Shown here: positions 25,724 to 34,553 of the stretch, in pieces | Numbering within the stretch: position 1 is the first letter of the stretch | Layout of the letters: the number at the start of each line of letters is the position of its first letter | Origin: Legionella norrlandica | Lineage (GTDB): Bacteria; Pseudomonadota; Gammaproteobacteria; Legionellales; Legionellaceae | Direction of reading: 5' to 3' | Assembly (NCBI RefSeq): GCF_000770585.1 | Contig: NZ_JNCF01000024.1 | Coordinates: forward strand, 1-37,804 | Length of the DNA stretch: 37,804 bases | Notes under the pieces: generated by a model | Seen by the model: the letters and a program-made list of their open reading frames with translations, nothing else | What the model was told of the DNA's origin: nothing | The model's database searches: none | Translations under genes and position numbers: made by a program

Positions 25724-27910
25724 CTAAGAGATATGAACAACATTACTCCTTTGCGACAAGCGCCGGCGACTATATCGACTAGCAATTTTATCAACCTTAG
25801 GTTTAATCTGGCGTTCCACTCCTTTCATTCCCAGTTTGCTGTGCTTTGCCAAATCATTAAAATCACTGAATTGTCTGGGGTTTAATGACTGTTCGCCTGG
25901 TGCAAAGATTGGTAGAACAATAAAGCCATTGACAGCATCGGCAGCCTCACCTGCTTTTTCTTTGCCGGGGTTGATACCCTTCGATAACTCCAGATGCTTG
26001 TCATCATCAGCTGCCAGGATAACTGGAGTATGTGGATATTTTTCATGCAATGCTTTCGCCACCGATTTCAGGTTACCTGAATCAAAGGCAGAAACGACTG
26101 CAGGCAGCCCACATGCTTCTTTTATCGTTGCAGCGGTTGCATATCCTTCCGCAATGACAATAACCGGCGCATCAGAAAGTTTGTTCATGCCGCCGAGAAC
26201 ATGAAAGCAGCCATCCTTTTTTGAATCTTTAGCGAAGCGCTTGGTGCCATCTTCTGCAATGTATTGAACCGTCCAAATTGTACCTTCAATATCGGTTGCA
26301 GGAATACACGTTAATTTTTTGTCATCATCAGTATAAACATCTGGATGAACCTGAATGCCTTTTGATTTCATATAGGGTGTTGGCTCGGTGATCTCGCTCA
26401 TTTTGGAAAGCCTTTGCTTGAGCCTTAAAGCGGTGCTTTTGTGCCTTTCCACCAATTCAAGCTCGCGATTTTTTTGATTTTCGAGTACCTGAGCCTTAAG
26501 TGCTGCTTTTTGTTCATCGGTTAAAACATAACCTTTACTTTTCCATTTTAGCTCGGCACCTGTGCGGTTATTTTTGATATAGCCTGCGGGAATACCATCT
26601 AAATGGGCCACGTAAAATCCTGCCTTTTCACCAGTTTTATCGCCCTCCATTTGTATACGATGAGTCTTGCCGTCCATGATAGGATGCTCACCTGTCAATA
26701 CTGCACCCAAACTGATTAACGCTTCCTTGAATTCATCGGCTGGTGAAAGTGCTTTGTCTTCTGGTGAGTTTTGATTTTCTGGAAGCCAGGCTTTGATTTT
26801 TTCAATGGAAACACCTGGTTTTGCATACCAGCATTTCTGTGTTTTATCCCAGGCAATGCCAGGTGTTCCATCAGGCAACTTCCCTACCACGGATTTGGCT
26901 AACTCTTTTTGTTTGAATGGGATGCTAAGCCAGACTTTTTCAGGGATATTCTTTTCGGATTCCATTAGAGTTTCCTCATTATTTTTTTCATCCCTGTTTA
27001 CAATAGATTGCTCATGCTGGATGTCTTGTGCTTGTTCCAATGAGCAAATGTGATTGACAATTTTTTCAGCATCCGCTGACGCTCTGAATATTTCCAGCGG
27101 ATCACCTTCTAAAACGCGAATCCATGATTTGATGTAAGCCGTGTGTTGGGAGGGGTCATGTCCAATACCAAGCTCCGAACCCAACAGCATACTGGCGATT
27201 TCAGCCCTTAGTTCTTCTTTGGCGTAAGCTTCACTGCCAAAGGGATGGCGTAGGTCTCGATCAAGCCTTGAAGGATGCCCGCTCCAATGACCAAGCTCAT
27301 GAAGGGCTGTGGCGTAATAATGGGCGGCTGATTTAAATTGCTCTTTGGGAGGGAGGTGAATGCTGTCGGTTGATACCCTGTAAAATGCTCTATCAGCCTC
27401 CGAATGAAAAATGGCAGCACCGGAATTAAGTAGCAGGTTTTCTGCTCTTTCAATTAAAGACCAGTCCTGCTCTTTTTGGACAAGTTCCGGCATATTATCA
27501 ATTTGTGAGGCATGAAATACCGTTGCGTAAAACACCTTGGGTCTTTCAAGGTTAACCTGCACTTTGACAGGATTTCCCTGCTCATCGAGGACTGGGTTTC
27601 CCGCATCATCGTTTTTGATTTTTTCATCAGTAAATTTCCAGTATTGAACAGTCGTGCCTTTTTCTCCTTTTCTAACCTGCGCGTCAATGCTTTGTGCCTG
27701 TTTGTAGGTGAGCCAGCGGTTATCCCCGCTTTGATTTAACATCAAGTACAAGGCATTAATGCCTCGATACCGCTTTCCTGTGACTGGATTAAACGGGATT
27801 TGGCCGCCGCCCGTGCCTGGTTCCCATGGTTTTACCCAGGGCGCGGTTCCTTGTTTGAGGCTTTCAATGATTTGGTTGGCCACAACCTGATGGTGAGACA
27901 ATTTAGTCAT
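25724..27910 (-). CDS. traC: TraC-like conjugative DNA primase (ArdC-DUF5710-Toprim)
   Basis: The 728-residue protein has an ArdC-like N-terminal ssDNA-binding domain (VVANQIIESLKQGTAPWVKPW, of which TAPWVKPW is typical) and a zincin-like HELGH at 204-208. A DUF5710 segment near 325-380 (VWLSIPFKQKELAK ... WYAKPGV) follows, then a Toprim primase domain with IAEGYATAATI (E588) and ILAADDDKHLE (635-637). Such proteins travel with or after the T-strand and prime complementary-strand synthesis in the recipient; the ArdC part can also bind ssDNA or act against restriction. ATG 27910 follows GGAGG, which decides the start; an upstream extension would overlap the 53-residue ORF. Confidence 0.85.
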   Translation of the reverse strand: MTKLSHHQVVANQIIESLKQGTAPWVKPWEPGTGGGQIPFNPVTGKRYRGINALYLMLNQSGDNRWLTYKQAQSIDAQVRKGEKGTTVQYWKFTDEKIKNDDAGNPVLDEQGNPVKVQVNLERPKVFYATVFHASQIDNMPELVQKEQDWSLIERAENLLLNSGAAIFHSEADRAFYRVSTDSIHLPPKEQFKSAAHYYATALHELGHWSGHPSRLDRDLRHPFGSEAYAKEELRAEIASMLLGSELGIGHDPSQHTAYIKSWIRVLEGDPLEIFRASADAEKIVNHICSLEQAQDIQHEQSIVNRDEKNNEETLMESEKNIPEKVWLSIPFKQKELAKSVVGKLPDGTPGIAWDKTQKCWYAKPGVSIEKIKAWLPENQNSPEDKALSPADEFKEALISLGAVLTGEHPIMDGKTHRIQMEGDKTGEKAGFYVAHLDGIPAGYIKNNRTGAELKWKSKGYVLTDEQKAALKAQVLENQKNRELELVERHKSTALRLKQRLSKMSEITEPTPYMKSKGIQVHPDVYTDDDKKLTCIPATDIEGTIWTVQYIAEDGTKRFAKDSKKDGCFHVLGGMNKLSDAPVIVIAEGYATAATIKEACGLPAVVSAFDSGNLKSVAKALHEKYPHTPVILAADDDKHLELSKGINPGKEKAGEAADAVNGFIVLPIFAPGEQSLNPRQFSDFNDLAKHSKLGMKGVERQIKPKVDKIASRYSRRRLSQRSNVVHIS

Positions 27911-28064
27911 AGGCTGCCTCCTTAGCGTCATCTTCACTGAGCGCATCCTCAGAAAAGGCACCCATGATTTCTGCTTCGATGGGAGTGACTTCGGCGATAA
28001 AACCAGGAACCATCAAATCATCTAATTTTTCTGAAATTACATCCATTAATTCAGCTTTATTCAT
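27903..28064 (-). CDS. Small acidic protein (53 residues) between traF and traC
   Basis: The product begins MNKAELMDVISEKLDDLMVPGFIAEVTPIE (core MNKAELMDVISEKL) and ends in an acidic stretch, ALSEDDAKEAAYD. The ATG at 28064 would overlap the corrected traF stop as ATGA, with GGAGAAATAGC upstream, and the stop overlaps the traC start. This tight coupling supports a real gene. There is no recognised domain; it is soluble, acidic and mostly helical. A small transfer accessory or primase partner is possible. Confidence 0.6.
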   Translation of the reverse strand: MNKAELMDVISEKLDDLMVPGFIAEVTPIEAEIMGAFSEDALSEDDAKEAAYD

Positions 28065-28605
28065 GCTATTTCTCCACTTGTTGCATTTACCCATATGGGT
28101 TTAATCACTCCCTTCACTTGCCCTATACGAATAGGCCATAATAACGACTATCAAAAGACCATTCGCTTTGGCTAGTCATAGTTATGAGTTCATCTTCTTT
28201 GATCTGATAATCTATGGTGCGCCATTGAGGCAAAGGTCGTTTCCTTCCATCTATTAATATCGGTTTTGAAAAGGGAATAAGTTGGCGATTAACAAAAACG
28301 CCGTCAGAGGTGATAGATATTTGATCACCATTTGTTGCCACCACTTTTTTCATTAAATATCCATAACCGCCAGGGCAAAGGCCACTTTCGATATAGCCTC
28401 TATCTAATCCCTGTTTAAAAGCCGGTCTATCATCAGGGCAAAAAATCACATAGGAATTTTTGATGTTTTTTATATTTGTAATGCGATAAAGGCCAAAAGG
28501 AATGGAATCTGTGGTGTTCACGCGAAAGCCCATCATCATGAAAAGAAATGCCATGCCGATGATGCTTAACAATAAAACAGTAATCCAGGAAGTGAACTTT
28601 TTCAT
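28061..28605 (-). pseudogene. traF: TraF signal-peptidase-like pilin-processing protease, one frameshift near the end
   Basis: TraF of IncP plasmids is an S26-family membrane peptidase that trims and circularises the pilin TrbC. Here a signal/anchor helix (about 7-26) is followed by NTTDSIPFGLYRI with nucleophile-type Ser34, and GYGYLMKKVVATNGD with the general-base lysine (86 or 87). The clean frame stops at 28123 after DSRYYGLFV. Adding one C at CC (plus strand 28128-28131 region) restores DSRYYGPIRIGQVKGVIKPIW and a stop at 28061 that overlaps the next ATG, giving about 181 residues. That operon-perfect junction argues the break is a sequence error or a very recent lesion. Confidence 0.87.
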
Positions 28606-30491
28606 AGTCTGATTTCCTCATCTTCACGAAGGCGGGCGCGTAAGATATCTGATTGCTCTGGTGCTTCAACGGAAGCTCTAGCGATAAACACAGGGTCTTT
28701 AAAATAAAGCGGCTGTTTGCCATAAATGGCGGGAAATCCTGCCACATACACCACCATATCGCCTGCTTCCTTGATTAAACCGTTTTCATCTTTTTTTGGC
28801 CCTTGCATACGTTGACATTCATCAACGGTTAAAAGCGGCCGCGAGACTTCTTGTTTTGTTTTGGAAATCTGGTTTAAAAAGGTTGAAAATCGTTTGCCAC
28901 TGGTCGTGATATGCTCTTTCACAATAGTGGTTTGGCCGGTAAGTTTTGATAGATGCTCGGCGGTTTCAATCCGGTTGGGCGGATAAGCATTTTGGATATG
29001 GCAATTCGAGGTGATGGTTTCAGCTGGGCCATAGCCGCGCTCACGACTTTTAAGCTGATTAATGTCCTGGCAGATTAAATAAAACTTCAAACCATAACCG
29101 GCAACAAACGCCAATGACTCTTGTAAAATATCAAGCTTCCCAAGACTTGGGAATTCATCAATCATGCACAACAGGCGATGTTTATAGGTTTTCTTCGTTC
29201 TTACGAAATAATTCCCTCGCCCATCATCGACTCGTTCGAACTCCATTTTATCCGCCAAAAGGCGGACAACCATATTCAGCATAACCCGAATTAAAGGCTG
29301 CAATCGTGCTTTATCATTGGGTTGAGTCACGATATAAAGACTGACAGGGCTTGCATGATGCATCAAATCTTTAATACAGAAATCTGAGCCAGAGACATTG
29401 TGGGCGACCACCGGATCACGATATAAAGCCAGGTACGATTTTAAGGTGGATAAGACAGAACCCGCTTCTTCCTCCGGCCTATCAATCATATCACGAGCCG
29501 ATGCGCTGATAACAGAATGTGTTTTGCCATCAACATGCGGGTATTGGGTCATTTCAATCAATAAATCGGCGATATTGGTATTTGGATCGACCAACATGCG
29601 ATCAATATTTGGAAAAGTAGCCGGTTCTCCTTGGTTTTTCAGCTTATAAATTGCATGTAGAATAAACCCAACCAAAAGTGCTTGGGATGTTTTCTGCCAG
29701 TGGGTTTCAAGTCCTTTACCATCGGGATCAATTACAAGCGTTGCAAGATTTTGTACATCACCAACTTCATATTCCGTACCTACTCTAATTTCATCTAACG
29801 GATTCCATCGGGCTGAACCCTTTAATGTTGCCGGCTCAAAGCGAATGACTTTATTTTTGGCATGCTTTTGACGCCAACCAGCTGTTAATGCCCAAAGCTC
29901 TCCTTTTAAATCCGTAATCACACAAGACTGTTTCCAGGATAAAAGGGTAGGAATAACAAGACCAACCCCTTTGCCAGAACGCGTTGGGGCATAAGTTAAA
30001 ATATGCTCTGGGCCATTATGGCGTAAATAATGAATATCCCCTTTTTCATCTTCAATAGCACCGACATAAACGCCTTCCTCATTGCCAAGCAATCCAGCAT
30101 TTTTTAAATCATCTCTGTTGGCCCATCTGGCTGAACCATGCAGGTATTCACTGATGTTTTCTTTTTTTAAAGGCTTAGCAACAAAAACAATCAACATTAA
30201 AAAAAGACTGCCACTCATCGCCATCAAACCAAAGGCTGCATTAAAATAATCAGGATAATAATGATGGTATTTCAAGCTCCACCAAAGGGACTGCCATGGA
30301 AAGTAGACATGATTCAGCGAAAACCCTAATTTATCACTAAAATGCAACTTATAAGCCACAAATTGTGTGCCAACCTGCATACTGATGAAAAACGAGAGAG
30401 CAACTAAAATAACAAGTTGTTTATTCGTTTTTTCATTATGCTTTTGTCTCACCTGTGGGCCAATGGCTTTGTTGGGTTTGTTCAAGCTCAT
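28602..30491 (-). CDS. traG: TraG, VirD4-type type IV coupling protein
   Basis: TraG is the inner-membrane ATPase that links the TraI-DNA complex to the Trb channel. The 629-residue protein has two N-terminal membrane helices (about 27-47 and 84-105), HGSARWANRDDL, Walker A YAPTRSGKG near 167-175, VITDLKGELWALTAGWR, NPLDEIR, and Walker B LLCMIDEFPSLGKL near 420-435, with ICQDINQLKS downstream. The start overlaps trbL by 4 bp and the stop overlaps traF. In RP4 traG follows traI on the same strand; here it follows trbL and faces traI. Confidence 0.96.
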   Translation of the reverse strand: MSLNKPNKAIGPQVRQKHNEKTNKQLVILVALSFFISMQVGTQFVAYKLHFSDKLGFSLNHVYFPWQSLWWSLKYHHYYPDYFNAAFGLMAMSGSLFLMLIVFVAKPLKKENISEYLHGSARWANRDDLKNAGLLGNEEGVYVGAIEDEKGDIHYLRHNGPEHILTYAPTRSGKGVGLVIPTLLSWKQSCVITDLKGELWALTAGWRQKHAKNKVIRFEPATLKGSARWNPLDEIRVGTEYEVGDVQNLATLVIDPDGKGLETHWQKTSQALLVGFILHAIYKLKNQGEPATFPNIDRMLVDPNTNIADLLIEMTQYPHVDGKTHSVISASARDMIDRPEEEAGSVLSTLKSYLALYRDPVVAHNVSGSDFCIKDLMHHASPVSLYIVTQPNDKARLQPLIRVMLNMVVRLLADKMEFERVDDGRGNYFVRTKKTYKHRLLCMIDEFPSLGKLDILQESLAFVAGYGLKFYLICQDINQLKSRERGYGPAETITSNCHIQNAYPPNRIETAEHLSKLTGQTTIVKEHITTSGKRFSTFLNQISKTKQEVSRPLLTVDECQRMQGPKKDENGLIKEAGDMVVYVAGFPAIYGKQPLYFKDPVFIARASVEAPEQSDILRARLREDEEIRL

Positions 30492-31885
30492 TGACCGTCT
30501 CCAGATGCTTTTTGATTGACAAATTGACTGACTTCATCATCACTGTTTATGTTCCCTGAACTAAAACTGCCTTCTGGAGCACCCATAGAAGTGACATTTT
30601 GAGACTCGGATACCTGTTGCTTAATAGTTGACGATTCAGTATTGGAAGATACGCGCTGATGAATGGCATCAGCAATTTTACCGCCTGTGGTATCAGCCGC
30701 TTTTGCAGAAAAAGCATCTTTCATGCTTGCTGCTTTTTCGCGGGCGACATCAAAAGCCCCAGAAGCTAAATGTGAACCAAAGGAACCAGCAAATTTAGAA
30801 GCTTGTCCCATGGCCTGAGCCAAACCACCTTGTTTTGAGCCTGGGTTATCCCCTGAAACGGAGCCAGCGCCACTTGCGCCGATACTATGAGAAGCAGCCT
30901 TGAATGCAGCTTGTAAAGCGGATAATCCCCCAGCACTCTGCACAGCTGCAGCACCCGCAGCGCCTGCTAAGGCTGTTCCTGCAATTCCTACAGCCCCTAA
31001 CGCGCCTCCCAGACCAAGACCACCACCGCCACCTGAGCCACCACCGGAAACGATGCCGGATAAAACAGGTGGAATTTTATTGATAAGTACCAGCAAAAGT
31101 ACGGCAACCACTAGCATGACAAACATTTCTTTTAGCATGATGTTTTCTGACATTGCCGTGTAATATTGATCTACAAAAGACTTCCCTATGCCGATAATCA
31201 GAATCATGGCAAATGCTTGTAAGGCGATCCCTAGCACCGTTTTGTAATAGTTAATCGCAATATCCTGTGTCCAGCGTCCACCGCCAAAGCCTAATAAAAT
31301 AATGCCGCCATAAGTTAAGATCCAGGCTGTAATCAGGATAATGAGCATATTAATACTGACTAATGCCAATACAATCAGAATAAGCCCCGCAACGATTAAT
31401 CCCACCGTCGTTGCCGCTGGAGACCAAATCGATGAGCTATCGATTGCTTTTGAGACAATATCAAAACCTACATCCACAATATCAGAAGGTGAGACGTGTT
31501 CATTTATTCCAGAAGCCTTTGCCGCCAGCTGTCGCATGGAATCCATGATAGCAGTTGCAATCGCAGGCCCATTGTCTAAAATCCAATAGAAAAAACCGAC
31601 AATCACTAAAAATTTTACAGTTTCTGCCAAAAACTCTTGAATGTCTGCTTTACGCAAAGCCATGAGACCATAAGTCCACACCATGCTGATGGTGGCCAAA
31701 GACCAAAAAAGATAACGAGCATAACCTAAAATAGTTTGGCTCCACATCGAGGCAGTGCTGGAAAATCGATATAAGATATTGTCTAGCAAATCTCTGCTGT
31801 CTACGCCATGGCCCTGGGCATGACAGCATACAGAAAAGCCGAGCAAACAGAGTATGAGTAAAGAGGTGGTTGTCATTTTATTCAT
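30488..31885 (-). CDS. trbL: TrbL/VirB6-like polytopic channel protein
   Basis: The 465-residue protein has a signal-like N-terminus (MTTTSLLILCLLGFSVCCHA) and about six membrane helices: SMVWTYGLMAL, AETVKFLVIVGFFYWIL, VGLIVAGLILIVLALVSI, IILITAWILTYGGIILLGF, LGIALQAFAMILIIGI and FVMLVVAVLLLVLI. A glycine/alanine-rich stretch follows (about 290-330), then a polar, probably cytoplasmic or periplasmic tail. It belongs to the TrbL/VirB6 group forming the inner-membrane channel. ATG 31885 is chosen because the open frame upstream overlaps the trbK-like gene. It lies 4 bp after that stop. Confidence 0.9.
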   Translation of the reverse strand: MNKMTTTSLLILCLLGFSVCCHAQGHGVDSRDLLDNILYRFSSTASMWSQTILGYARYLFWSLATISMVWTYGLMALRKADIQEFLAETVKFLVIVGFFYWILDNGPAIATAIMDSMRQLAAKASGINEHVSPSDIVDVGFDIVSKAIDSSSIWSPAATTVGLIVAGLILIVLALVSINMLIILITAWILTYGGIILLGFGGGRWTQDIAINYYKTVLGIALQAFAMILIIGIGKSFVDQYYTAMSENIMLKEMFVMLVVAVLLLVLINKIPPVLSGIVSGGGSGGGGGLGLGGALGAVGIAGTALAGAAGAAAVQSAGGLSALQAAFKAASHSIGASGAGSVSGDNPGSKQGGLAQAMGQASKFAGSFGSHLASGAFDVAREKAASMKDAFSAKAADTTGGKIADAIHQRVSSNTESSTIKQQVSESQNVTSMGAPEGSFSSGNINSDDEVSQFVNQKASGDGQ

Positions 31886-31889
31886 AGTA

Positions 31890-32102
31890 TTACCACTTTT
31901 TCCCTGAACTTTTCGAATAGCTTCCCCCTCTGAAACAAGCATCTCCAATGACCTGGAGTTCTTCTTTTGTGCGGCCTTCTCTTGGGCTGTCGCAGGTTAA
32001 CGAGGCCAAATGCTCTGCCTTTTTCCTTGTTTTGGTTTCTGTACCTTCACAGCCTGAAAGCAAACAAGCGAACACCATGATAGATAAACTGAAGCGTTTC
32101 AT
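31890..32102 (-). CDS. TrbK-like small lipoprotein, possible entry-exclusion protein
   Basis: The 70-residue protein starts with a lipoprotein signal (MKRFSLSIMVFACLLSGC, lipobox LLSGC with Cys18), followed by a short polar mature part with two more cysteines (LTCDSPREGR, IGDACFRGG). AAGGAG precedes the ATG. Size, lipobox and position between trbJ and trbL match RP4 trbK, whose product blocks entry of related plasmids. Its last residues, FRGGSYSKSSGKKW, closely match the end of the adjacent TrbJ (FRAGTYHKSSGKKW). I assign it by position and form, not by clear sequence identity. Confidence 0.7.
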   Translation of the reverse strand: MKRFSLSIMVFACLLSGCEGTETKTRKKAEHLASLTCDSPREGRTKEELQVIGDACFRGGSYSKSSGKKW

Positions 32103-32128
32103 TTCTTCTCCTTGTCGTTATGACTGAA

Positions 32129-32869
32129 TTACCATTTTTTACCTGAGCTTTTATGATACGTACCCGCTCGAAATTGCTCATCACCCGCGGCCTGTATGGC
32201 CTCTTTATTGGCGTTTGCCGCATCTTTTACCGTCTGCGCGTTTTGTTGTGCTAATAAAAGCCCTCTGATTTGAAGTAATTGATGTGATTGATTGCTGGCT
32301 AATTGTGAAGCAGCCTGTAGTGCCTGCTTTTGCCCAACGGCACTTTGCGCCTGAGATTGCAAGACCCGTAGTTTTTCTGAGTCATCTTTCAAGCTCTGTT
32401 GTTGCTTATCAATCCCTTTGAGCATGGCATCATTAGCACGCTTTTCGGCAACTGAAGTTGAGAGTCTACTTTGTTTGATTTTCCTGAGTTCTTCGGGTGA
32501 GCAATGGCCATTACCATTAAAACAAGGAGTTTTCTGATAGTATTCCTGGCTCTGAAATCGGTCCAGATAACCTTGAAGGCTGCCTGCTTCCTGCTTGTAA
32601 TAATCAATTGTATTAGTCGATTCAAGCAGATTATTAATGACAGAGTTGGCATTATCCCACTGGAAGGAAGTGAGCGACTTAGTGTTCTCTAACATATTTT
32701 GGTATTGCTGTAGCTGATTGTTGTATTGATCAATCTGAGTTTTATACTGACTCACCTGATTCAGTATGATTTTTCCATTTTCAATCCAATTGGCAAAATC
32801 AAATACGGGCGCACCGCTGGCGAAAACATGTAGTGTCCATAAATAAATAAGCATGATTCTAAATTTCAT
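32129..32869 (-). CDS. trbJ: TrbJ, VirB5-like mating-pair protein
   Basis: The 246-residue exported protein has a signal peptide (about 1-19, cleavage near FASG-AP), then VFDFANWIENGKIILNQVSQY (core FDFANWIENG), typical of TrbJ. Long glutamine-rich helices (about 40-70 and 150-225) follow. TrbJ/VirB5 proteins are periplasmic or pilus-tip components in mating-pair formation. GGAGGAG precedes ATG 32869. Two cysteines in KTPCFNGNGHCSPEEL could form a disulfide. The C-terminus, FRAGTYHKSSGKKW, is repeated in the following lipoprotein. Confidence 0.88.
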   Translation of the reverse strand: MKFRIMLIYLWTLHVFASGAPVFDFANWIENGKIILNQVSQYKTQIDQYNNQLQQYQNMLENTKSLTSFQWDNANSVINNLLESTNTIDYYKQEAGSLQGYLDRFQSQEYYQKTPCFNGNGHCSPEELRKIKQSRLSTSVAEKRANDAMLKGIDKQQQSLKDDSEKLRVLQSQAQSAVGQKQALQAASQLASNQSHQLLQIRGLLLAQQNAQTVKDAANANKEAIQAAGDEQFRAGTYHKSSGKKW

Positions 32870-32884
32870 TGCACTCCTCCTGTA

Positions 32885-34135
32885 TCAATAAGCAAACTGT
32901 CTAAAAGGTTCTTTAAAGGTTAAATCTTTCACTACAATGATGTTGAAACGGTAACCGGGACGCACATTAATGGTCGGGGATACGTTCAAATTTTTTGAAA
33001 CCAGTTGTGATGTCACCTCTCCTAACTGTTGTCCTAATGCCTGACTCAAGACAGAACCCGCTGTGGGTTGGTTGTAACCGAACTGGTTAGGCTGATTACT
33101 GTTCTGGCTGTAGGTAATACCCGCAACAATGCCAGACATTAAAAGCGCTGAGCCATAAATTCTTGCGTAATGATGATCCACTTGATCACGAAATCCGGCG
33201 AATCCCGCACTATCAGCGCCTGGCATGGAGCCAATATCCAATGCCTTGCCATCAGGAAACACCAGTCTCTGCCAAGCCACTAATACGGAATTCTGGCCAA
33301 AGCTCACATCACTGGAATAAATGCCAAATACTTTGGTTCCTTGAGGAATGAGAAGGTATTTACCGGTTGCGGTGTCATAGATGTTTTGTGATACCTGACC
33401 GATGATTTGCCCTGGTAATTCAGAGGAGATGCCACTGACCATTACTCCTGGAATCACCCCACCCGCTCTGAGTTCATATCGGCTGTTTGGACTTTCAAGT
33501 CTTGAGTTTAAATGCCAACGCATTTCATTTTCTTCACCACCTAAGGTTTGCGGCATGGGTTTGTTGTGTCTCCCTTGTATCAACATGAGTTGCTCTTTAA
33601 AGGCCGTAGATGAGTCAACATTGAATGTCACGTCATTCCCGCTCATGGATGTCCTTACACTTGCTCTGTTATTCAGCCGTACGTTATCCACCATAATGGA
33701 TGTTTTTGCTTTGACCGCCTCTTCAAATTCTTGTGTTTTTTCCTGGCGAATGCGTTCTATTTCAGCATCAGTCACATTTTGATCCAACGTCTCTTGTTTT
33801 TGAGGCAAGTCTTGTTGCTCAAGTATGGGTAGGGAAGCCTCCTGCTTGATTGTGATCGTTTCAGTTTGCGGAGCTACGACTGGTACTTTGTGGTTTCCTA
33901 CCACTTCATAAGCCAGACTCATGGTGTTTTTTTTCTGACTTTTAATCTTTACTATTTCGGGAGATTGGTTCTGTGCATTTGCCCGTTTATTGGCAACAAA
34001 AGCTATCAACACCACAAACACAGTTAAAATACCAATGACAATGATTAATGGTACGTTATTCACCCGCTTCACACCGGCTGTCTGGAGTTTTTGCGGTGAG
34101 TAGTCTTTTGATAAAAAATCGTTGTTTTGATTCAT
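32885..34135 (-). CDS. trbI: TrbI/VirB10-like core complex protein
   Basis: TrbI spans the envelope and forms the core channel with TrbG and TrbH. The 416-residue protein has a cytoplasmic start, one membrane helix (VPLIIVIGILTVFVVLIAFV, about 28-47), a long periplasmic linker with QEASLPILEQQDLPQKQE, and the conserved VirB10 domain: AGGVIPGVMVSGISSELPGQIIGQVSQNIYDTATGKYLLIPQGTKVFG (about 225-275; key part PGQIIGQVSQNIYDT) and GADSAGFAGFRDQVDHHYARI. ATG 34135 is preferred to GTG 34144 because AAGGAG lies 8 bases before it. It follows trbH with a 5-bp gap. Confidence 0.94.
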   Translation of the reverse strand: MNQNNDFLSKDYSPQKLQTAGVKRVNNVPLIIVIGILTVFVVLIAFVANKRANAQNQSPEIVKIKSQKKNTMSLAYEVVGNHKVPVVAPQTETITIKQEASLPILEQQDLPQKQETLDQNVTDAEIERIRQEKTQEFEEAVKAKTSIMVDNVRLNNRASVRTSMSGNDVTFNVDSSTAFKEQLMLIQGRHNKPMPQTLGGEENEMRWHLNSRLESPNSRYELRAGGVIPGVMVSGISSELPGQIIGQVSQNIYDTATGKYLLIPQGTKVFGIYSSDVSFGQNSVLVAWQRLVFPDGKALDIGSMPGADSAGFAGFRDQVDHHYARIYGSALLMSGIVAGITYSQNSNQPNQFGYNQPTAGSVLSQALGQQLGEVTSQLVSKNLNVSPTINVRPGYRFNIIVVKDLTFKEPFRQFAY

Positions 34136-34140
34136 CAGTC

Positions 34141-34551
34141 TCACTCCTTATGAGTCCATGCGCTAACTGGGGGAATTTTTCCACCGGTTTTGGCATAAAT
34201 TCTGCTGAAGGTCTGTGAGCCAATAAAAAGGCTGACTCGGTAAAGGTTGGTTGCTTTAATCTCATCGACAACATAGAAAAAATTGGCCTTTTGTTTGGGG
34301 CAATTGTTTTCAATCACGCCATAACCTTTTTTTCGCATTTCATGAATCAGGCTGATGCCAAAAGCATCCCTTACCTTTTGACTGATGCAAAACGTATTTT
34401 GAGCAGGTGGATAGACACGTGTTAATTGGGATGCCGCGTCTTGTGCCAAATAAACGTCTCGGCCTTGAGATACTTGAGTAAAATTCCCATAACGCTGACT
34501 TGCACAGCTTGATAGCAATAGAGCAAACAATAAAACACTTAGTTCCTTCAT
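34141..34551 (-). CDS. trbH: TrbH lipoprotein of the mating apparatus
   Basis: The 136-residue protein begins with a lipoprotein signal, MKELSVLLFALLLSSCASQ (lipobox LSSC). It then has QRYGNFTQVSQ, VYLAQDAASQLTRVYPPAQNTF and DAFGISLIHEMRKKGYGVIE, the pattern of TrbH in IncP systems, which probably works like the VirB7 lipoprotein in the outer-membrane core. ATG 34551 is chosen because GAGG is 8 bases upstream; a GTG at 34560 is the alternative. It follows trbG by 2 bp. Confidence 0.85.
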   Translation of the reverse strand: MKELSVLLFALLLSSCASQRYGNFTQVSQGRDVYLAQDAASQLTRVYPPAQNTFCISQKVRDAFGISLIHEMRKKGYGVIENNCPKQKANFFYVVDEIKATNLYRVSLFIGSQTFSRIYAKTGGKIPPVSAWTHKE

Positions 34552-34553
34552 CT

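Noticed and set aside
25594-25794. Minus-strand 66-codon hydrophobic frame
   Set aside because: It overlaps the end of traC, has no ribosome-binding site and resembles no known protein.
28089-28100. ACCCATATGGGT, a perfect 12-bp palindrome
   Set aside because: It lies in the corrected traF coding end (KPIWVN) and is not repeated near a promoter; probably chance.
30900-31163. Plus-strand proline/alanine-rich open frame
   Set aside because: It is the antisense image of the glycine/alanine-rich part of trbL; no ribosome-binding site and low complexity.
34056-34313. Minus-strand open frame overlapping trbH and trbI
   Set aside because: It covers the end of trbH and the start of trbI in another frame, both of which have family matches and good ribosome-binding sites.
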